Shown: positions 45,022 through 54,426 of the stretch, in pieces | Layout: each line of letters begins with the position of its first letter | Position numbering within the stretch: position 1 is the first letter of the stretch | From: Lentisphaerae bacterium GWF2_38_69 | Lineage (GTDB): Bacteria; Verrucomicrobiota; Lentisphaeria; Victivallales; GWF2-38-69 | Direction: 5' to 3' | DNA length: 64,000 bases | Assembly: GCA_001803205.1 (NCBI GenBank) | Contig: MHBE01000048.1 | Location: 1-64,000 of the forward strand | The notes under the pieces: generated by a model | What the model saw: the letters and a program-made list of their open reading frames with translations, nothing else | Databases searched by the model: none | What the model was told of the DNA's origin: nothing | Position numbers and translations under genes: made by a program

Positions 45022-46563
45022 ATGGTTAATTTTAAAAGTCCAATAGCCGTAATAGATGTAGGAGCCCATTTCGCCAGATTAGAAATAGTTCAGGCTTCCT
45101 CAAAAGGGAAAAAATACGAAACTCTTGAGAAACTTTCGAATGTAGCGCCGCTTGGAATTGATGTTTTTACCAGAGGAAAAATAAGCACTCAAAACACTTT
45201 CCTTATAGGAAAAATACTTAAAGATTATTCTGCTGTAATTAAAGAATATGATGTGAAATATATCAAAGCTGTTGCTACTTCGGCTGTAAGGGAGGCCTCA
45301 AACAGTGATATTTTTATTGAAAGAGTAGAAAAATTAAGCGGCATAAGGCTTCAGGAGCTTGATTCGACTCTCGAGTCGCGGCTCCTCTTTATGGCAATTA
45401 AGAATTCCTTCATGCAATCGCCTCTTTTTACTGAAAAGAATGCACTAATATGTTCTGTAGGAACAGGAGCCACACTTGTCTCATTTGTAGAAAAAGGCAT
45501 TCTTAAAAGTTCAGAAAATACAAGATTAGGTTCTCTAAGGCTCTTAGAGGAACTGGAAAGACCTCTGGCGAATATCCATCTCAAAGAAGTCATCAAACCT
45601 TTTGTTGAATCATCTGCAAAGGATATGCTTGCTCATTCTACAGTTAATTTCAAAAACGGTATAATGATTGGAGTAGGTTCTTCTGTACGGGCTCTTCTTA
45701 GACTATCAGACAAAATGCAGCTAGATGAAAATGGCATGCGTTTTATCGATATAGCAAATTTTGATGATCTTTATCTTCAGATTTCAGAGATGAAAACCGA
45801 TGAAATAGCAGGAAAACTGGGAATCTCAGATACTTTAGCGCAGAGTATCGAACCTTGCTGCGCAATTCTATATCACTTCTTCCATGCGTCCAACGCTGAA
45901 AAAATAATCATTCCTGATATCAGTACCAGAGACGCTATTGTCAGTGATTTCATAAGAGAATTGAAAAATGAACATGACCCGTTTACTCCATATATTATTT
46001 CGTCAGTAAAAAGCTTTGGAGAGAAATTTTTTTATGATCCTAAACACGCTTCAATGGTTGCTTCGATGTCAATGCACATTTTCGAGAATACCCATTTCCT
46101 TCATGGCCTGAATGAAAAGGACGCTTTGCTCCTTAGTGTGGCTGCTTATCTTCATGACATAGGGCTCTATGTCAGCAGCAGAAAACATCATAAGCACAGC
46201 TATTATCTCATACGAAACGCGCACATTCCAGGAATTTCATCAAAGGATATAGAAATCATTTCCCTGATAGCTAGATACCACAGAGGAGGTTTTCCTAAAA
46301 ATACTCATTCTGAATATCAGATTCTCGGTTCCGAAGACAAAGTAAAAGTCAATGCTTTGGCGGCAATACTCCGAATAGCTGATTCCCTAGACTTTATCCA
46401 TAAGTTTGAGATTGCCAAAATTAAATTTGATCACAGAAAAAAAGTAATGGAAATTATTCTTGACGGGATCGTCGATGCCGTTCTTGAAAACTGGGCAGCT
46501 AAACAGAAAGCTAATTTATTTAAAGAAGTTTTTGGATATAAAGTTAGGATTACAGGAAGATGA
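45022..46563 (+). CDS. ppx: Exopolyphosphatase Ppx/GppA with HD domain
   Basis: The 513-aa protein has the ASKHA half of Ppx/GppA (AVIDVGAHFARLEIV phosphate-1 loop, AVATSAVREASNSD, LICSVGTGATLVSF phosphate-2 loop), followed from about residue 330 by an HD hydrolase-like domain (KHASMVASMSMHIFENTHF, AAYLHDIGLYVSSRKHHKHS, IARYHRGGFP). This is the long exopolyphosphatase architecture. It overlaps ppk by 4 bases (ATGA), so polyphosphate breakdown and synthesis are coupled. Both loops lack some of the usual residues (GSNS is GAHF, GGGSTE is GTGATL), which may alter substrate. Confidence 0.87.
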   Translation: MVNFKSPIAVIDVGAHFARLEIVQASSKGKKYETLEKLSNVAPLGIDVFTRGKISTQNTFLIGKILKDYSAVIKEYDVKYIKAVATSAVREASNSDIFIERVEKLSGIRLQELDSTLESRLLFMAIKNSFMQSPLFTEKNALICSVGTGATLVSFVEKGILKSSENTRLGSLRLLEELERPLANIHLKEVIKPFVESSAKDMLAHSTVNFKNGIMIGVGSSVRALLRLSDKMQLDENGMRFIDIANFDDLYLQISEMKTDEIAGKLGISDTLAQSIEPCCAILYHFFHASNAEKIIIPDISTRDAIVSDFIRELKNEHDPFTPYIISSVKSFGEKFFYDPKHASMVASMSMHIFENTHFLHGLNEKDALLLSVAAYLHDIGLYVSSRKHHKHSYYLIRNAHIPGISSKDIEIISLIARYHRGGFPKNTHSEYQILGSEDKVKVNALAAILRIADSLDFIHKFEIAKIKFDHRKKVMEIILDGIVDAVLENWAAKQKANLFKEVFGYKVRITGR

Positions 46564-48674
46564 AAGAAGATTTTTCAGATTACAAAATTACAAAAGATCA
46601 CTTCATAAACAGAGAGCTAAGCTGGTTAAGTTTTAACTCGAGAGTTCTCGATCAGGCTTTCGACAAGAATAACCCTATTCTTGAAAGACTTAAATTTTCT
46701 GCGATTTTCAGTAATAATCTGGACGAATTTTTCATGGTTAGAGTAGCCGGATTGAAAAAACAGCTTGAGTCAAGCATTTACATCAATGACAATACAGGCA
46801 TGAATGCCGAAGAGCAGCTCTCTGCTGTACTTTTAAAAACAAAAATGCTGTTAAAAAAACAGTACAACCATTATAAAGAGTACATACTGCCGGAATGCGA
46901 GGCAAACAACATTTACATATTGAAATATGATGACCTTTCTGCCACGGAAAAAGCCAGGCTCAAGGAACATTTTGAACATTCAATTATGCCCATTCTTACA
47001 CCAATAGGAATTGATCCTACGCATCCTTTTCCTGTTCTTAATAATAAAGCTCTGGAAATTGCCGTCAGGCTCAAAAGACCTTCGAAAGATTTCGAATCAT
47101 ACGGTTTTGTCGAAGTACCTTCTGCAATATCCCGTTTTGTGCCAATAAATCATACTGAACCCGGGAAAGCATTTATTTTCCTTGAAGAGCTTATCATGGT
47201 GAATTTGCGAAAACTCTTCGAAGGATGCGAAATATTTGATTTCTTTCCTTTCAGAATTACCAAGGACATGGATTTCGATATTGAAGACGAAGAACAGTCC
47301 GACCTTCTTAAGTACATGGAAAAAACCCTTAAATCAACAAGAAAAAGAAGCGCTATCAGGCTAGAAATACAAAAAGGCTCTTCTGCGCTGCTTGAAGAAT
47401 GGCTCAAGGAAAAACTGGACATAACTGATGAACTTATTTTTAAATACGACGGACCTTTAAACCTTGCCAGCTTTTTTGAATTCATACCTCAGGTAGCAAG
47501 AGAAGGTCTCGTTGATAAAAAAATAGAACCTCTCAAGATTCCGGCTCTCGAAAATTATACATCCCTTTTTGAAGCCATCTCAGAATGGCATGCCATCCCT
47601 CTCTATCATCCTTTCGAAAGTTTTGATTATGTAGTAAAATTCCTTGAAGAAGCCGCCAATGACCCTAATGTCCTTGCCATTAAACAGACTCTCTATAGGG
47701 TAAGCGGTAATTCACCGATAGTAAATGCCCTGCTAAAAGCTGCTGAAAATGGCAAGCAGGTTACCGTTATAGTAGAACTTAAAGCCCGTTTTGATGAATA
47801 TAGAAATATTCAATGGGCAAAACGGCTGGAAATGTCAGGAGCTCATGTCATATACGGCGTAGCCGGGCTTAAAATCCACTGCAAAGCGCTCCTTGTTGTA
47901 AGAAGGGAAGAAGGCACTATCAGGCGTTATCTGCATCTTTCAACAGGCAACTACAATGATACCACAGCAAAAGTCTATACTGACATGGGATTATTTCTTA
48001 ATGATCCTGAAATCTGCAGTGATATATCTTCACTTTTCAATGTAATGACAGGGTACTCGGAACCTCCAATATGGAAGAAAATTGCTGCTGCACCGTTTAA
48101 CTTAAGAGAGAAATTCCTTAGCCTTATAGACAGGGAAGCAAGGAATTCTACCAGGCATAAGCCAGGAAGAATTATCGCAAAGATGAATTCACTTGTTGAC
48201 ACAGAGCTTATCGAACATCTTCACAGGGCTGCCATGGCCGGTGTAAAAATTGATCTTCTTGTAAGAGGTATTTGCTGTCTGAGACCTTGCAAGGAATCAA
48301 GTAAAAATATTAATGTAATAAGCATAGTTGACCGTTATCTGGAACATACCAGGATTTACTATTTTGAAAACAACGGTAATCCTGAGTATTTCATGTCCAG
48401 CTCAGATTGGATGAATAGAAACTTAGATAGAAGAATAGAGCTTTTCTATCCTGTAGAAGAAAAATTTATTCAGGATTTCCTTTGGAAAATTCTTGATCTT
48501 CAACTCAATGATTCTTACAACGGAAGAAAACTTAAACAAAATGGCACTTACCACAAATCTCAATTCAGAAACATCGAGAGTAGAAGTCAGATTGGCACAT
48601 ACGAATTATTGAAACAATTAAGGCCGGAACAAAAGATCAAGAAGATCAATATATTGGAAAAGGAAGAATATTGA
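46560..48674 (+). CDS. ppk1: Polyphosphate kinase 1
   Basis: The 704-aa enzyme reversibly makes polyphosphate from ATP. It has FINRELSWLSFNSRVLDQA and KFSAIFSNNLDEFFMVRV at the N terminus, then HPFESFDYVVKFLEEAANDP, KQTLYRVSGNSPIV, ELKARFDEYRNIQWAKRLE and HLSTGNYNDTTAKVYTDMGLF with the phosphorylated His near residue 459, and the second conserved His in LEHTRIYYFENNG, then SSDWMNRNLDRRIELF. All PPK1 landmarks are present. The operon sits behind the ATATG microsatellite. Confidence 0.95.
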   Translation: MKEDFSDYKITKDHFINRELSWLSFNSRVLDQAFDKNNPILERLKFSAIFSNNLDEFFMVRVAGLKKQLESSIYINDNTGMNAEEQLSAVLLKTKMLLKKQYNHYKEYILPECEANNIYILKYDDLSATEKARLKEHFEHSIMPILTPIGIDPTHPFPVLNNKALEIAVRLKRPSKDFESYGFVEVPSAISRFVPINHTEPGKAFIFLEELIMVNLRKLFEGCEIFDFFPFRITKDMDFDIEDEEQSDLLKYMEKTLKSTRKRSAIRLEIQKGSSALLEEWLKEKLDITDELIFKYDGPLNLASFFEFIPQVAREGLVDKKIEPLKIPALENYTSLFEAISEWHAIPLYHPFESFDYVVKFLEEAANDPNVLAIKQTLYRVSGNSPIVNALLKAAENGKQVTVIVELKARFDEYRNIQWAKRLEMSGAHVIYGVAGLKIHCKALLVVRREEGTIRRYLHLSTGNYNDTTAKVYTDMGLFLNDPEICSDISSLFNVMTGYSEPPIWKKIAAAPFNLREKFLSLIDREARNSTRHKPGRIIAKMNSLVDTELIEHLHRAAMAGVKIDLLVRGICCLRPCKESSKNINVISIVDRYLEHTRIYYFENNGNPEYFMSSSDWMNRNLDRRIELFYPVEEKFIQDFLWKILDLQLNDSYNGRKLKQNGTYHKSQFRNIESRSQIGTYELLKQLRPEQKIKKINILEKEEY

Positions 48675-48833
48675 ACCCAGACTTAATGTCTAATCGCAGC
48701 AATTAGTTTTCACTCATAAATTTCTTGTTTTTTTTAGTATTTTGTTTGTTCAAAGTAACTTAGCATCTATCTTATAAATTTTATCTTTATAAAAAAAGGG
48801 CATTTTTAATAACTAGAAACAATTGGAGGAGAT

Positions 48834-50045
48834 ATGAATATTGATTACAAGAAAATCGCGGCAAAAGCAGAAGAATACAAACCACAGATATCTAAGTTTT
48901 TAAGAGACATGATTGCAATTCCTAGCGAAAGCTGCCAGGAAAAAGATGTTGTTCTCAGAATCAAAGAAGAAATGCTAAAGGTTGGTTTCGATAAAGTTGA
49001 GATTGACCCTCAGGGCAATGTTCTGGGTTATGTGGGGAATGGAAAACATCTAATAGCTTTTGATGCACATATTGACACAGTAGGCGTCGGAGAAATCAAA
49101 AACTGGAAATATGATCCGTATAAAGGCCATGAAGAGGGCGACATAATTATAGGCAGAGGCGCTTCAGATCAGGAAGGCGGTATGGCTTCAATGGTTTACG
49201 CAGGCAAAATAATCAAGGATCTGGGATTAGCCAAAGATGCTACAGTTCTTATGGTAGGAACAGTTCAGGAAGAAGATTGCGATGGACTTTGCTGGCAATA
49301 TATAGTTGAAAAGAGCAAAATCAGACCAGAATTTGTAGTAAGTACAGAACCGACCTCCTGCAGGATATACAGAGGACACAGAGGCAGAATGGAAATAAAG
49401 GTTACCACACATGGAATAAGCTGCCATGGTTCAGCTCCCGAAAGAGGCGAAAACGCAATCTATAAAATGGGTCCGATTATCAATGAACTTAAGGCTCTAA
49501 ATGAAAATCTCCATTACAATGAATTCCTAGGGAAAGGAACACTTACGATTTCCGAATGTGGATTTTCTTCTCCTTCAAGATGCGCTGTAGCAGACGGATG
49601 CTGGGTTTCTATCGACAGAAGGCTTACAGACGGAGAATCTTGGCAGTCAGCTATTCAGGAAATCAAAAACCTCCCCTCTGTTAAAGCAGCTAATGCCGAA
49701 GTTACTATGTATCAGTATGACAGACCTTCATACACAGGTTTAGTCTATCCGACAGAATGCTTCTTCCCGACATGGGTTATTCCTGCTGATCACCCGGCCT
49801 GCGCTTCATCAGTCGAAGCTTATAGAGGCCTTTTCAACGCAGAACCTGTTGTTGATAAATGGACATTCTCAACAAATGGCGTATCAATTATGGGTCGCTA
49901 TGGAATACCAGTTGTAGGCTTTGGCCCCGGACATGAAGACCAGGCTCATGCTCCTAATGAATGCACATGGAAGAGCGAGCTTGTCAAAGCTGCCGCAATG
50001 TATGCTGCTATTCCGGATATTTATACCGCCAAATACTGCAAGTAA
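48834..50045 (+). CDS. ygeY: YgeY-family M20 metallohydrolase (selenium-metabolism linked)
   Basis: The 403-aa peptidase-M20-type hydrolase has metal ligands in [12 protein letters not shown] and [20 protein letters not shown], followed by [14 protein letters not shown] and [21 protein letters not shown], with [15 protein letters not shown] in the dimerisation domain and [14 protein letters not shown] carrying the last ligand His. This set is specific to the YgeY branch, found in the same E. coli cluster as ygfK, ssnA and a carbamate kinase. Its substrate is unproven; a ureido or carbamoyl amino acid made in purine degradation is likely. A GGAGGAG ribosome site precedes ATG 48834. It is in one operon with arcC (27 bases). 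Confidence 0.92.
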   Translation: MNIDYKKIAAKAEEYKPQISKFLRDMIAIPSESCQEKDVVLRIKEEMLKVGFDKVEIDPQGNVLGYVGNGKHLIAFDAHIDTVGVGEIKNWKYDPYKGHEEGDIIIGRGASDQEGGMASMVYAGKIIKDLGLAKDATVLMVGTVQEEDCDGLCWQYIVEKSKIRPEFVVSTEPTSCRIYRGHRGRMEIKVTTHGISCHGSAPERGENAIYKMGPIINELKALNENLHYNEFLGKGTLTISECGFSSPSRCAVADGCWVSIDRRLTDGESWQSAIQEIKNLPSVKAANAEVTMYQYDRPSYTGLVYPTECFFPTWVIPADHPACASSVEAYRGLFNAEPVVDKWTFSTNGVSIMGRYGIPVVGFGPGHEDQAHAPNECTWKSELVKAAAMYAAIPDIYTAKYCK

Positions 50046-50072
50046 TCTGTTATAAAAATACAGAGGTGTATT

Positions 50073-51038
50073 ATGAAAAAGTTAGCAATAGTTGCAATCG
50101 GAGGCAATTCTCTGATTGCAGACAGTAAACATCAGACTGTCGGAGACCAATATAGTGCAATTTGTGAAACATCTAATCACATTGCAGACCTTATCGCAGA
50201 AGGTTACAATGTACTTGTAACTCATGGCAACGGACCTCAGGTAGGTTTTATTCTCAGGCGTTCAGAAATAGCAGCTGAAGTAGCTCATATGCATGATGTA
50301 CCACTAGTCAGTTGCGATGCTGATACGCAAGGCGCTATCGGTTATCAGATTCAACAGGCTCTTGATAATGAGTTTAAGAAAAGAAAGCTCATGGATGGAG
50401 GTAAACTCAAATCTGCTGTTACAGTCGTGACTCAGGTAATTGTCGACAAAAACGATACAGCTTTCAAGAAACCTTCGAAGCCCATAGGGGGATTCGTAAC
50501 TGAAGCTCAGGCCAACGAACTCAAAGCAAAAAACCCTGATTGGTCATTTGTAAGCGATGCAGGAAGAGGCTTCAGAAGAGTGGTAGCTTCGCCTAAACCT
50601 ATAGAAATTGTAGAGCTTGAGGCTATCAAGAGTCTTCTTGGAGTAGGATTCTGTGTTATTGCAGTTGGCGGCGGAGGTATCCCGGTATTCAAAAACCAGG
50701 ATGAATCTCTTACTGGAGTTGACGCCGTAATCGATAAAGACTTTGCCACGAGTTTGCTTGCGGTTAATCTCAAAGCAGATGTTCTGATCATCTCTACTGG
50801 CGTAGAAAAAGTTTATCTCAATTTCGGTAAACCAAATCAGAAAGCCCTTGAAAATATTACTCTTTCTGAAGCTAAGCAGTACATGGCTGAAGGTCACTTT
50901 GCTCCCGGAAGCATGCTTCCAAAAATTCAGGCTGCTGTGCAGTACCTTGAAAATGGCGGAATGAAGGCAATTATTACTTCTCCCGAATTCCTAGGCAAAG
51001 CTATCAAAGGCGAAACAGGTACGCATATCGTAAATTAA
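50073..51038 (+). CDS. arcC: Carbamate kinase
   Basis: The 321-aa amino-acid-kinase-fold enzyme makes ATP from carbamoyl phosphate and ADP. It shows VAIGGNSLIAD, the glycine-rich VTHGNGPQVG, IGGFVTEAQAN, VSDAGRGFRRVVASPKP, IAVGGGGIPVF, VDAVIDKDFATSLLA and FAPGSMLPKIQAA. The neighbouring ygeY suggests the purine-catabolic isozyme (YqeA-like) rather than arginine deiminase, since no arcA or arcB is present. It would harvest the last energy-yielding step of purine breakdown. A strong terminator follows. Confidence 0.95.
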   Translation: MKKLAIVAIGGNSLIADSKHQTVGDQYSAICETSNHIADLIAEGYNVLVTHGNGPQVGFILRRSEIAAEVAHMHDVPLVSCDADTQGAIGYQIQQALDNEFKKRKLMDGGKLKSAVTVVTQVIVDKNDTAFKKPSKPIGGFVTEAQANELKAKNPDWSFVSDAGRGFRRVVASPKPIEIVELEAIKSLLGVGFCVIAVGGGGIPVFKNQDESLTGVDAVIDKDFATSLLAVNLKADVLIISTGVEKVYLNFGKPNQKALENITLSEAKQYMAEGHFAPGSMLPKIQAAVQYLENGGMKAIITSPEFLGKAIKGETGTHIVN

Positions 51039-51064
51039 TTTTGTCGATCTTTATAAAATGTTAT

Positions 51065-51091
51065 GGGGAAAACTCATGTTTTCCCCTTTTT
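51065..51091 (+). terminator. Intrinsic terminator after arcC
   Basis: A perfect 8-bp stem GGGGAAAA / TTTTCCCC with a 6-base loop is followed by a T-run; the A/T arms make it usable in both directions for the converging rubrerythrin-like gene. Confidence 0.9.
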
Positions 51092-51127
51092 AATTTGCCG
51101 AGAAATGAACTTCTGCTCAACTTGTTT

Positions 51128-51637
51128 TCAGGATATAACTTCATCTTTACCCAATGGAATATATGTTAACAACTCCTTAAAACCTTCTTCGAGACAAATT
51201 TCAGGATTATTGACAAACCTTATTAAACTCTCAATCAGGTATTGATGGCGCCTCTCCTCAGCAGCCAGCTTTCCATAAATTTCTCTCAAATCTGAATTAA
51301 TGGAAGTTAATGCTTTTCGTTCATAAAAATCAGCCGCTTTTCTTTCTACTTCCAGAATATCTAAATAAATATCCGATTGAAAAAAGCCCTCGCCACAGCT
51401 CTTCTTTTCAACTTTCTTCAGTATTTCGCTAGTTTCCTGAACGAGTGTGCTGTCATCAATCAATTCAATATTGGAATTCTTTTTCATGCCTATAAATAGC
51501 TTATAATGTTCCTGTTCTGCATCAGCCAAAAAGTTAAAGAGAGCTTTAATCTCGCTACTTGAAGAATTATCTGCAAGTCTGCGATATATTTTTGCACCTT
51601 CTAGCTCAATTTCAGCAGCAAAAGTTAAAGGTTTCAT
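51128..51637 (-). CDS. Rubrerythrin-like diiron protein without rubredoxin domain
   Basis: This 169-aa ferritin-like four-helix protein has the diiron ligands spread as E-x(n)-ExxH twice: AAEIELEGAKIYRRLAD with AEQEHYKLF, and LEVERKAADFYERKA with AAEERRHQYLIE. The C-terminal rubredoxin-type Cys pairs of true rubrerythrin are missing. It probably reduces peroxide or stores iron in the anaerobe. It is the last gene of a minus-strand run after korA-korB (23 bases from korB), hinting at protection of the oxygen-sensitive KorAB. Confidence 0.82.
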   Translation of the reverse strand: MKPLTFAAEIELEGAKIYRRLADNSSSSEIKALFNFLADAEQEHYKLFIGMKKNSNIELIDDSTLVQETSEILKKVEKKSCGEGFFQSDIYLDILEVERKAADFYERKALTSINSDLREIYGKLAAEERRHQYLIESLIRFVNNPEICLEEGFKELLTYIPLGKDEVIS

Positions 51638-51660
51638 ATGATTTTACCTCATTTAATACT

Positions 51661-52518
51661 TCATTTCTTTTGATCCATTATCTCTTTAATAACACTCATA
51701 TTCCTATTCCTTTTATAGAGAGGCTCATGTAAATTCTCATATACGCTTATAAAGTCTTCAAAGATCTTGATACCTTCTACTTGATAAAAAATACCCAAGA
51801 AAAATGGCTCTTCTGAAAAAGCAAGAGACAAAGCTTTCAACCTATCATTTTTCTGATGTTCTTCAGGAATATATCCAGTGTTATCCTTATACCATTTATG
51901 AGTATTTATCTTATTAAAAGAAACACATGCCTGAAATACATCCACAAGGGCAAAACCCTTATGTAGAATAGCCGCCTTAATGACCTCTTTTGTTTTCTCT
52001 TTATCGCCTACAGAACCTCTAGCTACAAAAGTAGCACCCATTGTTATGGCTAGAGCTACCGGATTAAAGGGAAAAGCAGAAACCCCGGCAGTTTGTATAG
52101 GAGTTTTCATTCCTTGGTTGCTGGTTGGAGAGGCCTGCCCTTTAGTTAAGCCATAGACCATATTATCATGAACAATCACAGTCATATCAGGGTTTCTGCG
52201 AATTGTATGGATGAGATGATTGCCTCCCTCACCATAGATATCTCCGTCTCCGCTCTGGACAATGAGTTTCATATCAGGGTTAGCAGCTTTGATACCAACT
52301 GCTGCCGGCAATGCTCTGCCATGCAGACCGTTAAAATAGTTTACATCATAATATTGAGGGGACTTTGCCGCCTGCCCAATACCTGATACAAAACAGAGGT
52401 TTTCGCTATTTAAATGCAAGTCAGCCAGAACATCGAGCATAATATTGCGAAGTCCATAGTCTCCGCAGCCAGGGCACCATGCCACATCAGTGGTAATATC
52501 AAAAGGTTTAGCATTCAT
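51661..52518 (-). CDS. korB: 2-oxoacid:ferredoxin oxidoreductase, beta subunit
   Basis: The 285-aa thiamine-diphosphate subunit has the conserved WCPGCGDYGLRN at the N terminus (FeS/TPP loop), FVSGIGQAAKSP, GLHGRALPAAVGIKAANPD, and SGDGDIYGEGGNHLIHTIRRN with the Mg/TPP motif GDG...N, followed by VYGLTKGQASPTS. This fits the KorB/2-oxoglutarate or general 2-oxoacid type. The start overlaps the stop of korA by one base. The exact oxoacid cannot be fixed from the sequence. Confidence 0.93.
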   Translation of the reverse strand: MNAKPFDITTDVAWCPGCGDYGLRNIMLDVLADLHLNSENLCFVSGIGQAAKSPQYYDVNYFNGLHGRALPAAVGIKAANPDMKLIVQSGDGDIYGEGGNHLIHTIRRNPDMTVIVHDNMVYGLTKGQASPTSNQGMKTPIQTAGVSAFPFNPVALAITMGATFVARGSVGDKEKTKEVIKAAILHKGFALVDVFQACVSFNKINTHKWYKDNTGYIPEEHQKNDRLKALSLAFSEEPFFLGIFYQVEGIKIFEDFISVYENLHEPLYKRNRNMSVIKEIMDQKK

Positions 52519-54209
52519 TATACCACCTCCTTTATTCTGTCGTAAAGTTCGCCAGCAGTAAATTGCAGCCCGTTGTATTTCAAAATGGAGATCGGGATTT
52601 TTATTCCAATCTCATGCTCAAGAAGATTTTTGAATTGAGCAGTCTGATTATTTTCTATCATAATAATTTGTTTTGCTTTTCGGAAAAAATCCGAAGCTTC
52701 GCCTGATATTGGAAAAACCTGTTTAAAATGAAGCAGTGCGCTCTTTTTGCCAAATTTTAAAACAGCTTCTTGGGCTATCGAAAGAATCGATCCCCAGCAA
52801 ACAAACAGTGTTTCATAATCATCGCAGCCGTACAGATCCGGTACTAGAGCAGCCTCCTTAAGCAAGCTGAGCTTCATAAAGCGCTTATTTTTCATTTTAA
52901 GGCTGATTCCGTTGAGGTCTTCAGTTATCCTTCCAGATTCATCATGTTCGTCTGAGTCGACGCAAACTCTGCCTATTCCATAACCTGGAATGCCGCGAGG
53001 AGATAAAACTCCTTGACCTATGTCGTATCTCTTATATCCTTCTGAAGCTTCAATTATATGCTTCTTAGGTGACGGATATAATTTAAATTCAGGTGAGTTG
53101 TAGAAAACATCTGTCAAGTACTGATCTGTCAGTATAATAACAGGAGACTGATATTTATCTGCAATTTCAAAAGCATGTCTGCTTAGTTCATACGCCTGTT
53201 CAAGGGAACCCGGGGCAAAAATAGCTCTTGCAAAAACTCCATGCCCTGCATAGAGACCCAAATTCAAGTCCCCCTGTTCAGTTCTCGTAGGTAATCCTGT
53301 AGCCGGGCCGGGTCTCTGAGCCAAATGAATCACTACAGGAGTTTCAGTCATTCCTGAAAGAGAAACTCCTTCAGTCATCAGAGCAAAACCGCCTCCGGAA
53401 GTTGATACCATTGCTCTGCCGCCCGCATACCATGCGCCAATAGCCATATTAATTGCCGCAATTTCATCTTCAGCCTGTTCTACAACAACTCCTGCTTGTG
53501 TAGCCCACGAAGCCAAAGCTGTGAAAACTCCAGTTCCAGGCGTCATAGGATATGAGAAAATTGAGTCGCATCCTCCAGCTAAAGCGCCAAGAGCAATTGA
53601 TTCAGAACCGGAAAGAAGAATTTCATCTCTTACATTGTTGCTTCTTTTGATTTGAATTTCCATTTCTGAATTTTTAACAATCTTGCGTCCTTCTTCATAA
53701 CCTGCCTCAGCAGCTTTTATATTATTTGATACTATTTGCTCGCCTTTTGGCTCAAAGCGTTTGATTATATGAAGTTTAAGATCTTCTATTTCGGTTCCTA
53801 TGATGCCGCAAACAGTTCCAGTTACAACCATGCTTGAATATATTTTATCGCCAACCGTTAAAGCAATTTCGTTAAAACTTAGATCAAAAATATTTTCATT
53901 ATTTATTACTTTCTTGTCGGCAATCGTCAAAGTATTTGCTGACAAATCATTTTTATACCTTTCATAAGCGTTCAAATCAAAAGGTATGAATATATCAGGC
54001 TCACCATTTTGATTGAATATTCGATCGCCGGATATTCTTATGGTTATAGAATTTGTCCCTCCTCTTACACGGGACATGTATTCTTTCGTTGCAAAAACAT
54101 TGTACCCTGCGTTTTTTATCAATGAAAGAAGTATCGCCTCTGTTGATTGCACGCCAGCTCCTGCTTCACCGGCCAGCATGATAGTAAGTTCATTAAAAAT
54201 ATTTGACAT
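52518..54209 (-). CDS. korA: 2-oxoacid:ferredoxin oxidoreductase, fused gamma-alpha subunit
   Basis: The 563-aa subunit has residues 1-180 as the gamma domain (LAGEAGAGVQSTEAILLSL, EYMSRVRGGTN), then the alpha domain (LSGSESIALGALAGGCDSIF, SYPMTPGTGVFTALASWA, VEQAEDEIAAINMAIGA, MVSTSGGGFALMTEG, RPGPATGLPTRTEQGDL). This gamma-alpha fusion is typical of KorA-like enzymes in anaerobes, with KorB as partner. It decarboxylates a 2-oxoacid with CoA and reduces ferredoxin, or runs in reverse. A single-cluster ferredoxin is encoded elsewhere in the window (57811). Confidence 0.94.
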   Translation of the reverse strand: MSNIFNELTIMLAGEAGAGVQSTEAILLSLIKNAGYNVFATKEYMSRVRGGTNSITIRISGDRIFNQNGEPDIFIPFDLNAYERYKNDLSANTLTIADKKVINNENIFDLSFNEIALTVGDKIYSSMVVTGTVCGIIGTEIEDLKLHIIKRFEPKGEQIVSNNIKAAEAGYEEGRKIVKNSEMEIQIKRSNNVRDEILLSGSESIALGALAGGCDSIFSYPMTPGTGVFTALASWATQAGVVVEQAEDEIAAINMAIGAWYAGGRAMVSTSGGGFALMTEGVSLSGMTETPVVIHLAQRPGPATGLPTRTEQGDLNLGLYAGHGVFARAIFAPGSLEQAYELSRHAFEIADKYQSPVIILTDQYLTDVFYNSPEFKLYPSPKKHIIEASEGYKRYDIGQGVLSPRGIPGYGIGRVCVDSDEHDESGRITEDLNGISLKMKNKRFMKLSLLKEAALVPDLYGCDDYETLFVCWGSILSIAQEAVLKFGKKSALLHFKQVFPISGEASDFFRKAKQIIMIENNQTAQFKNLLEHEIGIKIPISILKYNGLQFTAGELYDRIKEVV

Positions 54210-54312
54210 ATTGCCTCCTTTTAGTACTGAAATACTATAATCTCAAAAGTTAATGCTTAACTTTAGCTATTTTTTCACCTTTAACTATTAATCACCCAAT
54301 GCGGTTGAATTA

Positions 54313-54389
54313 AGGTAGGGATGGCTTTCCGTAGCCGTCCGAAATACATATAATCTTCTTCGGCGGTCTCGGAGAGACACGCCCTACCT
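54313..54389. repeat. AGGTAGGG...CCCTACCT palindromic dispersed repeat, copy 2
   Basis: A 77-base element with the same terminal inverted repeats as copy 1 (42730-42817) and shared inner parts TTCCGTAGCCGTCCG and GGCGGTCTCGGAGAGAC. Flanking GAATTAA upstream and TTAATTC downstream extend the symmetry. It lies between korA and the flavodiiron gene. Confidence 0.7.
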
Positions 54390-54426
54390 GCTCTTAATTC
54401 AATGACATTGATTAATCACCAAATAC

